64,000 nt of DNA from Siniperca chuatsi (taxonomy: Eukaryota; Chordata; Actinopteri; Centrarchiformes; Sinipercidae). The stretch lies in NCBI RefSeq assembly GCF_020085105.1, contig NC_058046.1, positions 7,044,675 through 7,108,674 on the forward strand, in the 5' to 3' direction. This document shows, piece by piece, positions 46,801 to 57,824 of the stretch. Each line of letters begins with the position of its first letter. Positions within the stretch are counted from its first letter, which is position 1. Below the pieces are notes generated by a model. The model did not search any database and was not told the origin of the DNA. It worked only from the letters and a program-made list of their open reading frames with translations. A program made the position numbers and the translations under genes.

Positions 46801-48972
46801 ACATACATTTATGTTACAGCCATAGTTACTAGTTACTTTTCATTTTAAGACTCTACATAACAAAACACATGATACGCCACTGGAAACCCAAATCCACAAC
46901 AGCCTTCTAACTAGGTAATTTATGGTCTTATGTAGATAATTGTAAGCATCTTAAAAGTATTAGAAATTAGTTTAAAACCAAATTTGAAATATTGTCATTT
47001 AAGTTTTTGTAAACTTTACTGATATTGGGTTTAAATTGGGCGTGGGTATGCTCTGATATTTATTACGAAAATTACGCAAATAATAACGCAAACCAATTAT
47101 AAAAAAAAATCCAGGTCAGTTTGCATAAACTTAATCTGCCTCTTTGAGTCCAAGCCAACTCGTCTCTACTTAGCCTTTTGTACTTAGCCTACTAACCATA
47201 TATCGTCTATATTTGATCTATCTAGCTACTGTATCTCCCCCCGTGCTGTCCCTGGGTGCACATCCACCGGTGAAGATGACAACTTGTCGTTCTTTTATTT
47301 TCCAACTGCAGTGCACCGCCCTCACGAGGGTTAAAACCTGCAGAGAATTTGAGAATGGTCACAGGCAGCCATTCGGCTATTTACACCCGACGTGAGCATC
47401 GAGCACGGGTGATAATTGTGTGTTTAGTTTAGGCCGCAGGTGTTGAGTGTCATATAAAGATGGACGACATGCCAGCTCCCTAAAAGTGAAGCCAAAGCAA
47501 ACATCTCGGTCGCCCCCTGGTGGCTGGCTGCAAGACAACTTAAAAGTGACATAATTGACCGGATAAAACTTAATGACAACAATCATAAACCTCCATAAAG
47601 ACTCCTTCATGTTCATGACAGGTGTCATGTCAGTCTTATGCACCCACCTTCAAATAAAGTGTTACCTATTATTCTATAAGAGATCAGTAGTAGAAAGTAA
47701 CTAAGTACATTTACTTAAGTACTGTACTTCACTTGAGTATTTCCACTTTATGCAACATTTGTCTGTCAGCTTTAGTTATGAGTTACTTTTCAGATTACAA
47801 CTTGTCATACCCTTCATGTCCAGTGAAAACGATGTATCTCCAACTTTGGTGATTTTGCTGTAGATTAAACTACCCAACAGTGTATAAAGTAGTTAACATT
47901 TGAGCAACCTTATAAAACATCTTCAGCAGTAAAATGTAATATACACATTAATGTAGCAGTAATATTAAAGAGGTACTGCACACATAAATGTATTTTTTGA
48001 GATGTAAACTAAACTATATGACTGTACTGTGATGAAACACATCAATGCTAGTGTTAATATTGACATTCTTAAATCACCCTGAACCTTGCAAGGCCATTGC
48101 TGACATAGAGTCAACCGTTTGTATGGAAGCGTATACGGGACTATATTCAAATGATAATGTAAACTTGAAAATGAAAAGGTAATTCCACAACAGCGTTATA
48201 ATTTTCCACATATGTATGTGTTATTTGAGTAAAAATGAAAATGCAATATAAACAATGTAACCTGATTTTCCATTTATGCAGGCAATATTTAAGTCAAAAT
48301 GAAAATGCAATTTTCTAACAATTTGAAAATTAAAATGAAAACTGCATTTGACATTTCATTTTTCAAAGACTTAACCTGCTGTACAGTGGACAATATTCAA
48401 GTACAATGAGCGAAACAGTCTTTGCATGTACAGTTACATATCACCACGCTCTTTTGGGGTCAACATGAAAATGAATACTGTCAGTGCTCTCATCAAGCTG
48501 GGTCTTCAGTTAGGATGTCACTTGCTTAAACATCTGCTGCTTTGCTCATGTGCGTGGTCCGCATGTGGCAGAAAAGCGAGAAGGCGGCCGGGCCTCACTG
48601 ACTACTGGATTACTGTACAAAAACACAACTTTATCACTGTTTTCACTGATTTTGGTGAAACTAGCAATATAGGGCACTGAATTTTATGATACTGTTTATC
48701 AGACCACAAATAAGACAAGAATCAGATTTGTAAAACAAGACTATTTTCTGATTTTCCCACTGATGTTGTTACAAGTCCAACAATGGTCATGATCCAAGTT
48801 TATATGTCCAATCTATTGGTTGTAACAGGTATTACGCATTCACAAGACAACAGTGTTAGGTTTGACAGTGTGTGACGGCTGCAGTGTATACGGGTCTTCA
48901 ACCACCTACCCAGCACAGAAAGCTGAGATTTACCACCATAGTTTTCAAGCAGTTAACACAGGAGTGATTCAT
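39032..48972 (-). CDS. Tetraspanin, complete, seven coding exons
   Basis: Exons: 48972-48910, 46745-46557, 46296-46222, 44543-44433, 44251-44144, 39486-39403, 39139-39032, all joined in phase 0, giving 245 codons. It is a four-pass membrane protein that would organise partner proteins in membrane microdomains. TM1 is about residues 11-30 (NLSFLCWLCG), TM2 53-74, TM3 85-106 and TM4 198-222. The large extracellular loop carries the family mark CCG at 149-151, then CC at 166-167, C172 and GC at 183-184. One N-glycosylation site, NKT, is at 133. A short REN loop joins TM2 and TM3. Intron positions resemble the TSPAN4/TSPAN9/CD53 type (for example just before FRCCG and within TM4). The tail, ending WPSQQN, has no motif I recognise. 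Two acceptors are TTTTGAG rather than CAG, and the exon 5 donor is the weak GTTAAT. I cannot assign the paralogue. Confidence 0.92.
39920..40100. repeat. Degenerate tandem repeat, about 80 bp period
   Basis: GACCAGTATAGGCCAGGTCTGCCATTTT-like units start near 39926 and 40007. A weaker third unit (GGTCTGCCAGATTTGGGCCA) lies near 40079. The overlapping open frames are by-products. Confidence 0.7.
40240..42220. other. Tetraspanin intron 5, unresolved middle part
   Basis: Mixed AT-rich DNA. Parts, for example around 40380-40450 and 41470-41545, look like decayed interspersed repeats, but I could not set borders or class. No exon is supported. Confidence 0.35.
42240..42600. repeat. Unnamed interspersed repeat
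   Basis: Segment with GGCTAACTTCCGGTTTTGCC, TTACAGCCGCTTCTTCCACA and GTGCACTTCCTGGGGACTTG, words I associate with a repeat common in fish genomes. The open frame at 42283-42597 lies wholly inside and is not a gene. Confidence 0.5.
42874..43277 (+). mobile_element. tRNA-derived SINE with ATGG tail
   Basis: Head GGTGCACGGTGGCAGAGCGG with pol III A- and B-box-like words (GGGATCGATTCCC near 42939). The conserved fish SINE body follows (TCTCCGGGTTCTCCGGCTTC; GATAGGCTCCAGTCACCC) and the copy ends in GATGGATGGATGG. It lies in tetraspanin intron 5, opposite strand. Both open frames over it are chance. Confidence 0.88.
43811..43890. repeat. Compound (TA)n(CA)n(TG)n microsatellite
   Basis: TA run, then CA, then a TG run after a short ATATATGT bridge. 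It is self-complementary enough to fold, and the overlapping open frames on both strands are artefacts. Confidence 0.95.
44776..45969 (+). mobile_element. P-like DNA transposon remnant with THAP exon
   Basis: Bounded by an exact 8 bp direct repeat GCTCAAAT at 44768-44775 and 45970-45977. The ends start with the inverted repeat CATAGACT; the right arm carries a small insertion before ACTGTATAAAAG. P elements make 8 bp duplications and encode a THAP finger. At 45619-45682 the plus strand reads MSCSAFGCSKIYSRSRLFIF, the Cys-x4-Cys start of a THAP domain, ending at a GTAAGT donor. The rest of the transposase is missing. It lies in tetraspanin intron 3, antisense. Short relatives of the left end occur at 47440-47560 and 55314-55592. 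Confidence 0.75.
47440..47560 (-). repeat. Fragment of the P-like repeat family
   Basis: AAAGATGGACGACATGCC and CTCGGTCGCCCCCTGGTGGC match 55320-55400 and the reverse complement of 45020-45120. It lies in tetraspanin intron 1. Confidence 0.75.
47690..47970. repeat. Unnamed interspersed repeat
   Basis: GTAGAAAGTAACTAAGTACA and CTTGAGTATTTCCACTTTAT are words I associate with a very common fish repeat. No ORF; in tetraspanin intron 1. Confidence 0.6.
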
Positions 48973-49000
48973 CCTTCCTGATAATCTTCCTCTGTAAGAT
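48910..49000 (-). other. Tetraspanin exon with start codon
   Basis: The acceptor TATTCTTCCAG lies at 49001-49011. 28 bases of 5' UTR precede the ATG at 48972, and the exon ends at a GTAGGT donor after TGG. The start is chosen because the protein opens MNHSCVNCLKTMVV, the usual short tetraspanin N-terminus with Cys residues before TM1. Confidence 0.8.
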
Positions 49001-49667
49001 CTGGAAGAATAGACAAGTTGGTGTCACGTTTATTAAAATACTAGTTAAGAGTTACATACAGAATTACAGATTTTAGATCAAATGGCAGTGAAGTGAAGTG
49101 CTGCTCCTCTTTGTGGCAGTGTTTACAGGACACCACTGTTTGATATGGCAACACTGAGCCATGAGGCACAATGGACACCTGTGACCTATTCAGGCTCCAG
49201 TTAATCATTATTACCTGCTCTTATCTCCAGATGAACTATTTGTTGCAAGTTTGTACCTAAATGTCTGAGAATGTGTTTTGCTAAAGCAGTTTAGTAGACT
49301 TGTTTCCATTTCTGCTGACAAAACCAAATTTAAGGACTTCACTGTCCTTAGTCTTTGCTATACAACCTCTTTCCACAGTAGCCTACATTTTCTGTAGATT
49401 AATCATGTATAATATACTTGAACATTTCTTCTCTTTACATGTCACAGTGATTTTGATTGAACGAATGCCTACTTTTCTGACACCAGCAATATTGCGTATA
49501 CCTTGACATGTGACTTAACTGATTTTATTACTGAATTTTATTTGTTTTTGTATGTTGTTCTTCACAAATAAAGCAGTTGTTTGTACTTTTATACAAACAT
49601 TTATAAATCCACAGTCTAATTACTGGGATTAATCATAATAAAACTGATTAAATATTCGAGGTCTTAC

Positions 49668-49760
49668 CTTAACTACACTGTATCCAGCAATAGGCTACTC
49701 CGGTGACAGATGCAGTGAGCAGTATTCTGGTTCCTAACATTCCCAGTGTTAAATGACAAC
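49668..49760 (-). promoter_or_regulatory. Likely tetraspanin non-coding first exon
   Basis: A strong AAG/GTAAGA donor occurs at 49668/49667 on the minus strand and pairs well with the acceptor at 49001. The upstream border is not visible; 49760 is a guess. The promoter would then lie at about 49760-49850, beside a LINE remnant. Confidence 0.4.
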
Positions 49761-49804
49761 AGATAGGTATGAGGAGGAAGAGAAATAAGCAGGAGGAAGG
49801 ACAA

Positions 49805-50640
49805 CTGAGGCGTTCCTCTCTGCAGATTTTTACACACGGGTCAAAGATCTTGAGAGTGGCAGGGCAGAATTTGGAATGAGAATCCCCCGGCTTGAGTTCC
49901 CTCAGGGTAAGTGGCTGTCAGATGGTGTCGCAGTCTTTACGACTGTGCTTGTCGCGCTTTTATGGGTGCTTTGGTGGATGGAAGAAGTGGGGCCTGCTGA
50001 GGCAGTGTTGTGTTCAGATTCAGCTGCTGCCCTGGTTTGTCTCAGCTGGGGGACATCGAGGGATGGGCCAGACCTGATGGGGAAAATCCTGACTCACATT
50101 TTTAGAGTGGAAAAACAAGGTTGTAAGGTGAGGTTCCTATGGGTCCTGGCGCATGTAGGGATAGAGGGGAATGAGACAGTAGATTGAATAGCCAAGGCAG
50201 CAATGTCAGGGTTTCTTTTGGTAGGAATAAATGTGGTAATATAATTAGGGAAGGACTAACAAGCAATGGCAAGACAGTGGGAGGTGGAGGAAAAGGGCAG
50301 GCAGTTTTTTTCTATTTATCCAAGGGTCAATAGGCATATTGAGGATGATATCAAGATGATATGGTTGGGGCACTGTGGGCTGTGGAGTGGTCTACTGTTG
50401 GTGGGGAAACACCAGGAGGGAAATGTGAAGAATGTGGAGTGATGGAGTTTATTCAACATGTGCTGCTTCAGTGCCAGGGGTATACAGAAGAAAGGAAGAC
50501 CTTGTTTGAGGAAGTGGCCAAGATGGGAGTGAAGACATTCTCCTTAAAAGGGGAGAGTAAAAATAAAAACCAAATTGCTAGAAATATCACTGACATTCTT
50601 TGTTCTACGGGCCTGTATTCAAGGATATAGGCCATTAGGG
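49805..50640 (+). mobile_element. RNase H-bearing LINE remnant, copy 1
   Basis: The plus strand encodes a LINE-type RNase H: SDSAAALVCL and LAHVGIEGNETVD match conserved blocks. The first catalytic Asp block reads YTRVK instead of TDGSK, and the usual Glu of the AEL block is Val (VFTTVLVALL), so it is catalytically dead. A stop follows at 50185. After a frame change a C-terminal zinc knuckle is seen, KCEECGVMEFIQHVLLQC. It lacks RT and has a relative at 62060-62750. Its start lies close to the tetraspanin 5' end. Confidence 0.85.
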
Positions 50641-51516
50641 GCTGACTAAGAAATATTAACTATTCCATCCAGAGTGAGGCAACAATGCGCTGAATGCGCC
50701 TAGCCTGCCATATAATTCCACAAGAAGACGACAACTAAGGCCTCTGTCTACCAACTGGTGGTAAAAAATATCTAAGCCTACAGGACCAACACAAGAGGTG
50801 GGGCATCCACACTTATCAATTACAATAAAGAGCAGCAGAGAGACAGAAGTAGGAGAGTAGTCCGGTTTGTCATGAGAGTGTAGCTTTAATAAAAAGTGAG
50901 TGTCAGCAAACAAATTTGAAATGATCAACAGTTTATCTGCCTTCTTTATTTCCTCTGTTCAAATACACAAGTATTTGGACATCAGCTAGTAACTCACAAT
51001 AGCTCCCGAAGCTTCTATTTTCACTCTACTGTTCTGTTCAGTTCCCCCTGGCATTTTGTTTTTCACCATTGTACACAATTTCACTCAACGAAAAGTTATT
51101 GAACAGGGAGCTCTCCGAACTAAAGAGCTTGCTAACGGCTAGTTAGCAAACTGATTAGCTTGGCTCAGTCGCTAACGGAACAATAAGTTCACACAGTTTA
51201 TTGAAAAGACATATTGGTACCATCGACTCCTGTCTCATAACTGTCTGCAAACCATTCCTCTTTAGTGGAAGTTTAAACTTCAACAGAGGAGGTTAAATAA
51301 AAGTGAATGGTGCAACACAGCTAATTTTTAGACTCTCTGGCCCTCTGTTACCTCAGCCTACATCTATGCCTCAACACAATATGATTGGGGATGTCTATGG
51401 AGAGTTCCTTTCTGAAGCATGTGTAAACTTTCTATATCGTGTGCAATCAACTGAATTTGCCACAAGTGGACTCCAATCCAATTCTCGAGATTTATTAAGG
51501 ACCCCATTTACACTTA
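50641..51516. other. Intergenic stretch, nothing recognised
   Basis: No supported exon or bounded repeat. Confidence 0.4.
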
Positions 51517-52348
51517 CCGTAAAACTTCAATTAAAAGCCGAGCCTCAATTAAACGCCAAGTCCTTTATACTGGCCGGGTGTGGCTACAGGTTTTGACAAA
51601 CGAACACAGGTCTCAATTATATGTCGGATCTTTGGATGTATAAAACCTCTTAAAGCTAGGGTAGCTATTGGTAATGTATTTCAGAAGCATTTTTTGTTAT
51701 ATTTGTTGAAATTATCTTTACATCCCGACAGAAATCAATAAATCAAACGCTATGGCATTAAAAAAAAAAAAAAAAAAAAGGAAAACTAGATTTACGGGGT
51801 CCAAGCCTCCGGTTCAAGTCGCAACAGGCGGCCCACAGAGGCAGTGCAAGTCGGACCTGCAGTCCCACGAGCGCAATGCAAGTCGCAGGCAGAGATTAGA
51901 ACAGAGATTGGAAAACATGGGCAGCTCTTTGTCCTGAAGCAGAATTGGAGCGATTAGAATGTTTAGAAGAGATGAATATTAACAGGGATGTGTGTCCTAA
52001 TGAAAAAGAAGAAATCCAAGATTTAAAGCCACTAGAAAGAAGGGCAGTGTCAGTTGAATTTCAAATACAGAAATAATGAAAAAGTGATGACTCCCTATCT
52101 TTGAAGCGGTCGTGAAGTCTGAATGTGTCCACTCCTCGATTATTTATATCCCTTTAGTCCGTAAAGGCCCACCGATCAGAAGAATCAAAACTAAAATTAA
52201 GTTAAAAAAACTACAGTAACCTTCGGCTTTCATCCTTTCTAAAGGTAGGCTACCGATATTTCGATATGAGGCTCTCTCGCTCTTTGTGCGTGCGTGAGGT
52301 TGGCCTAGACGCAGCAGAAGCCCGGGCTATTAATTGAAGTTTTACGAT
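51517..52348. mobile_element. Non-autonomous DNA element, CCGTAAAACTTCAATT ends
   Basis: Left end CCGTAAAACTTCAATTAAAA and right end TATTAATTGAAGTTTTACG form a terminal inverted repeat with few mismatches. A poly(A) run at 51760-51779 and a patch with GTCGCAGGCAGAGATTAGAA lie inside. No transposase was recognised. Flanks on both sides contain GTGTAAATG words in opposite orientation, so it may be nested in another repeat (about 51460-52480). Confidence 0.6.
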
Positions 52349-55313
52349 AGTCACTTTTTGTCTCTTGGGCGTATCAGATAGCTATCTGATCTCAAAAAAG
52401 CTAAGTGTAAATGCATCCAAGAAGCATTCAAGATGGATTGAAATCCAATTGCTCAAACCACCTCAGGAGGTGGTGTAGTGTTTATCTGATCCCTGATCAG
52501 TTCAACCACTGAATGATCTGTATGGGTGAGGGGAGAGCCTGTGATGATAAAACTTTTGTCTAGCTCGTAGGTCATAAATACAATTGATTCATGTGTTTTA
52601 GGTTCTCTCTTTGTGAATAGTTGCTAGGTAAACTTTTATTGTACTAAACTGTGTCCGAAATCTCATCTGGATTTTACCCGGATACAAGACCCTTGAAATG
52701 TGTAAATGGGGCCAAGGATGCACCTGAGATCAATTAGATGTCCCATAGCAAAGGCTCTGAATACATGTAGATTTAATTTTTGGATTAATAAAAATTAAAC
52801 GCATGTTTTTGCTTCTTCTTTATAGGTTATTATGTGTACAATTAAGTGCCAATAATACAATAATAGTGACAATAATAGTGTGCAAAAAGTGAGCGAGTCT
52901 GAATACTTTCCAGAGCAATTGTATTTCAGATCTTGGGTGCAATAAGGGCCTAAATACGAAACCATGTAAGTATTTAGATCAAATCTCATGCATTTGACGG
53001 TCTTGGGTTTTAACATCTAAAGCATGTATGAAGTATTCATAAAAATCGGTCATAGAGTGAGACAAAGAAATAATACATTACCACATGAAATCACAAAATC
53101 ACCATAGAAACTTTTACTGAGAGAAAAAAAAAAATCAATCACAGGAGCATAAACATATACCCTTCACTCACATTTTTTAGACAATGGTTTTGATTAGCAA
53201 AATTAAAGCAGAATTGGCTTAACATTTGCCCCAATGATGGCCCATGGTGAATTCAATGATAAATACAGTAAAGAAAAAAAAAAGTCACCTACATAGACAA
53301 TTAGAGGAAAAGAGAAATAACAGTAAACCTTTTAAAAAGGACAATATTATATCTACCAAAAAAAAAAATCCTGCTTCTTTCTAAGTTTTGTAGACAAAGC
53401 TATAACTCTAGCAATGACAGTACAGTGGTTTTAAATTCTATTCAACTGACTGACTGATATGGTTTCAAACAGCTGAGAACCAAAAGTACATGCAACTGAA
53501 TGAAAATCACTCCTACAAATATCTCACTGTAACAAAAATGTGAATGTCTTTTACTTAACTGAAAGTTAAAGTTGAAGTGGAGTGCTTTTTGGGGGGCAAT
53601 AGCCTCCCAATTAAGGACATTTACATCCATACACACATTTATTATTATGTACTCTTGATGCTTCTGCTCAGATAAACACATATCAAACTTGACATTAGTT
53701 TTTGTGCAGATTTGGCTTCTGGATTCCCCCCCCTGGTGAGAGCATGAGGTTTGTTGAGAAAAGTACAAAACCTCACACGAGAGGCCTGTAGTCAGAAAAC
53801 ACTGACTGAAGCTTAAACCATTCCTGGAATATGGTGCAGTTTGCACCATCATATGACCAAACCAAGAATATCAACACAATTATTCACATACAAGTGCAAA
53901 GACCAATACCATAAAAGTAGACTTACAGGTCTTTCTGCAAGAGTACAGATTTTCTGTCTTTTTTTTTGGGGGGGGGGGTGACAAGGTTCAATTGGAACTC
54001 TGCTGATTTAACACATCAAAGTCTGTTTACAGGTGTTGGGGAGTACTAATTCATATGTAAAAAAGTTGTATAAAGCCTTTTGTGGCTCCAGAGGGAGCTG
54101 TGTGGCATTTGATAAATTGCCTCAAGTGGTCACTTTTGAAAATGTTTCAAAATGAGCTTACCAGACCTCTGAAACCCTCGAGGCTACATTAGCCGCTACA
54201 AGCATAACACACCCGAATCTCCAACTGAACTGGTGGCGGTCGAGTTGCATTGTGGGTAATGTAGTTGCCAGGTTTGGACAAGGAAGAATAATGCGTGGAA
54301 TAAAAGTGATTATATCTCTGGTTCTGCTGCATACAGATTTTTTTTTAAACTGTCCATCCTGAGTCTGTAAATGTTACAGGAGTGCAATGCTAAATTGGAA
54401 GAGTACTTTTTTTAAAAATTACATAAAACTGAAATTTTCTTTCAACTTAAGGAATTTGATTTCTCACTGGAGCACATCTTAACATCTCATTGCTTCAAAA
54501 TTTTGCAGAGTGAAAACCCACCAATTTCTGTGGAATTCTGTTACTGCAGGCCCCAATTTGAGCTTTTTTCATGGAAGACATTTGACATGTCACAGTAAGA
54601 AAAGCACAGATAAAAATAATAAAATGAATGATGACTGAATTCCATTTAGCTGCTTAAGTTTCAGGATCCTGTGCATGCTGGCTCACTGTCACACTGTCAT
54701 GGCTAACTGAGGCACTTGAATATAATAGAGCCATGGTTAATGTGATTAGTTAGACTTGTGCTTTTCCTACTATGACAAGTCAAAATGTCTGTTGTGAAAA
54801 AGGCCTATTTGAATATCCCCTCATGTCCAATGGATGCGGCTGTGTCACCTCTCCATCGCAGGTCAGATGTCCACTGCAAATGTGTCAGGAGTGGAGCGTC
54901 TTCAAGCAGTCTGTTCTTGAGCAGACACATTTCCAATATTGTTTTAAAATTGTTTTGTGTTTTACAAGTATATCATGCTCATTTATGACACTGACATTAA
55001 TGATACTTTTTGGTTGTACTTGACTCATTTTAATTACAGCAGACAGCTCTCTGTCTCATCTATATATTAGCAGAGGGAAAACCAGGAAAACTGTAGTACT
55101 CACTCTCGTGCTTCAGAAAAGCTAGTTTTACAGTATGTAAAGCTACAAATGAAATGCATCGTTAAGGAGCAACTTTACACCCCGTTTTAGTTTGATCACA
55201 ACCTCTTAGCAAATTCAAATAAGTATTTGAACCCCAACACACACCCCTGCCCAAACCCTTCACAGCTGTCAGATTGTTTCTCCAATGTTCCTCTCTCATC
55301 CTGTCTAAAATAT
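52349..55313. other. Intergenic DNA, possible repeats only
   Basis: Mostly AT-rich with homopolymer runs. Around 54110-54300 a segment with GAGTTGCATTGTGGGTAATG resembles a common fish repeat. The 411-base open frame at 53442-53852 has no recognisable domain, no splice context and no homologue I know; I do not call it. Confidence 0.4.
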
Positions 55314-55592
55314 TGACTGTATATAAAGATGGACGACATGACAGCTCCCCAAAAGTGAAGCCAAAACATCTCGATCGCCCCCTGGTGGCTGGCTGCAGTA
55401 TAGGTCATAAACCCCGCCCCCCCACATGTTAGCGGATAGGACATGGGCCAAACTAAAAAAAACCCTGATCACTAATGTGCAAACTCTGACGTCAACAGTG
55501 CAAGATATATATTTTGGCTTAAATTTTTTATTTTTTTTTTTTACAGTGGGGGGAAGTGGAGACAGGTCATCCATCCTTCTATACAGTCTATG
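55314..55592 (-). mobile_element. MITE-like short P-family element
   Basis: Left end GACTGTATATAAAGATGGA and right end TCCATCCTTCTATACAGTC form an inverted repeat resembling the ends of 44776-45969. The interior (CGCCCCCTGGTGGCTGGCTG) is a reverse-complement match to 45020-45120. No THAP exon is left. Confidence 0.65.
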
Positions 55593-57824
55593 GTCTAAAC
55601 TGATGCATTTCAGCTTTTTTTTAGATGTTTTAATGCCTCGATATTACCACTTTAAGGCCAGCCAGAGTTCATAGAACTGTAGTTACAAATGTAACTCTGG
55701 CAAGCTGACTCTGACTAATCTGGCAGGTAATTGTTTGCGTTTCACTCGCACGAATCGAACTTTCTCACCAGTCAAAATTGAAAGCAGTTACACCCCCCCC
55801 CAGTCCCCTGTCTCCACCTTCATGGACTGTGGTTCAGAGCCGTTTAAACTGCTAGCTTAATGTTAGAGTGAGAGTGACAGAATAGGGGATGTGGATGAGT
55901 GGCAGGGAGTCTGTAAATTTGTCCCTAACACTGTAACCCTGATCAACACTGTACTCTATTACTAGTAAGCTAGTAGTTCTACATGTACATTACATGTAAT
56001 TTACTAACTTATGGATTTAGTAGTAGTAGTATTTCTACTACTGCAACTCTCATTTTCACACTCTCAATCTTTCATACTCTATACTGTCCACACTGCTGAC
56101 AGTTGATTGCTGTGTTTATTGTTTATATGCTGGGGGTGGAGAGGTGAACATGACATCACCCTGTAGCTTGGAGGCGGAGTGTCCCATGGGACATGATAGA
56201 TTTTCAAAGATTTTTGGTGGGTCAAGTGCATAGAACTACTGCATTTTCTTTGCAAAGAAAAAATAACTTCTGTTGTAATGAACGCATTAGAATGGGACAA
56301 GGATCTATAGACAATGTAATAAAATGACAGTACATGTAATTTACTAACTCAAAAAAGTGGATTTAGTGGTAAGTTACTCTTTAAATGTTACTCTGACAAA
56401 TGTCAACAGACATTGCTTCTGCAAAAATAGACTGGGCGCACAATAACAGTGGAATGGAGAAAAGAGCCATATGTGAGACGCACTGGTCACCAGTCTGATG
56501 GACATTGGCACACCAGCTAGAAAGGCAGCGGATCGTTTCTGGCAGCCATGACAAAGCCAGATTGTGACACAGCCGCATCCATTGGACGCTGGGGGGTAAG
56601 GCATACAGCTTGTATGACGGCAGCAGTTATATTCCAGGTAAAAAAAACTAAACAGTATTCATATTCACATACTCTTCAATTTACTCAATCTCACATTTGA
56701 CTACATGATCCTGCATATGGCTATTAAATTCACAGTAAATGCTACAGCAAAAGTCAAAAGCAACATGATCATAAATGAATTGGTTGATGAAATAACGAAA
56801 TGTTTCTATTAACAGGTCTGATGGAATTCAGTGCCACAGAAAAAGATACATTTGTTAAAATGAAAACTGGTGCTAAACATTATATTTGGGGCACAACAGT
56901 GACAAACTGATTTTGGACAAACCTTGACATGCACTTATCATAACTGAGAACTGTTAGCAACTTTAGAAAGTAGATAAAGCCAAATAACTTGATGATGTCA
57001 AATTGAAAATAAAAGGGGAGCTCACACCTGCGGAAAGGACTGGAACATAAAGGAAGACCTTGTCATTATTTGTCCTTGCTAGGCACTTCAAAGAGCACTG
57101 CTGACTCAGATTCGTCCTTTAACATACAACATAGAGCGCGATATATCATCAATCATACATTTACAAACAGCTAACATAAATCCACTTAAGCTGATTTGTG
57201 CTTTGCCTGGCTTTTAAGGTGCATGGGAGCTCTTTTTCAGTGTAGCAAAAAGAAGTCTACAATGATCCACAGGTTGATTGGTCTTCACAACAGCTACAAG
57301 TCAGATTAAAGCTGCATGTTGGCAGCACCAAGTGGCAGTAAGAGGTAACAACACTTTAAACTTCAGTACCACAAAATCCTTCAACATGATGTCAGTAAAC
57401 TACACACAGCATCTGTGATAGATTCTGAAGTTTTTGATTGTCTCTTCCTGTTGATAAAGAAGTGACCACTACTGACACCAGAAACTCATAGGGGCGAATA
57501 TGTTAAATCTTCAGTGTGCTTTAAGTTGAGATGAGTGTATTTTAACACAAAAAAAATCTACTTGAGCAGCTTTATCTCATCTATCGTCCATAACATGAAA
57601 CAAAAAAAAGAAGAAGAAAAAAAAAAAGAATATTTCACAGCTGGCTCACCTGTTCATGATCTCTTCAGCTGTTCATCTCGGCTCTTGGCTCTGGGCTTCA
57701 GACCCATGAGGTTGTTAATTCGATTGTATGGTCCAGTAAAGCTACGGCAGTCTTTGCATTGTTGTGTTGTATACTGATTAAGAAACATACATCTGAAAAC
57801 CTATGTGGATCAATGGTTCTCTGA
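55593..57824. other. Downstream of lman2l; probably includes its 3' UTR
   Basis: The lman2l transcript must end somewhere here, but I could not choose between weak AATAAA candidates. There are no other exons. A 24-base segment at 56564-56587 recurs inverted at 54825-54848. Confidence 0.4.

Noticed and set aside
53442..53852. A 136-codon open frame on the minus strand, among the longest in the window.
   Set aside because: Its composition is that of AT-rich non-coding DNA, it has no domain I recognise, it lacks splice partners, and it sits in an otherwise gene-free stretch.
44977..55574. A recurring peptide word SQPPGGD in three open frames (44977-45165, 47377-47643, 55305-55574), which could look like a small gene family.
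   Set aside because: All three copies lie inside the P-like repeat family, and the word is the chance translation of its CGCCCCCTGGTGGC segment.
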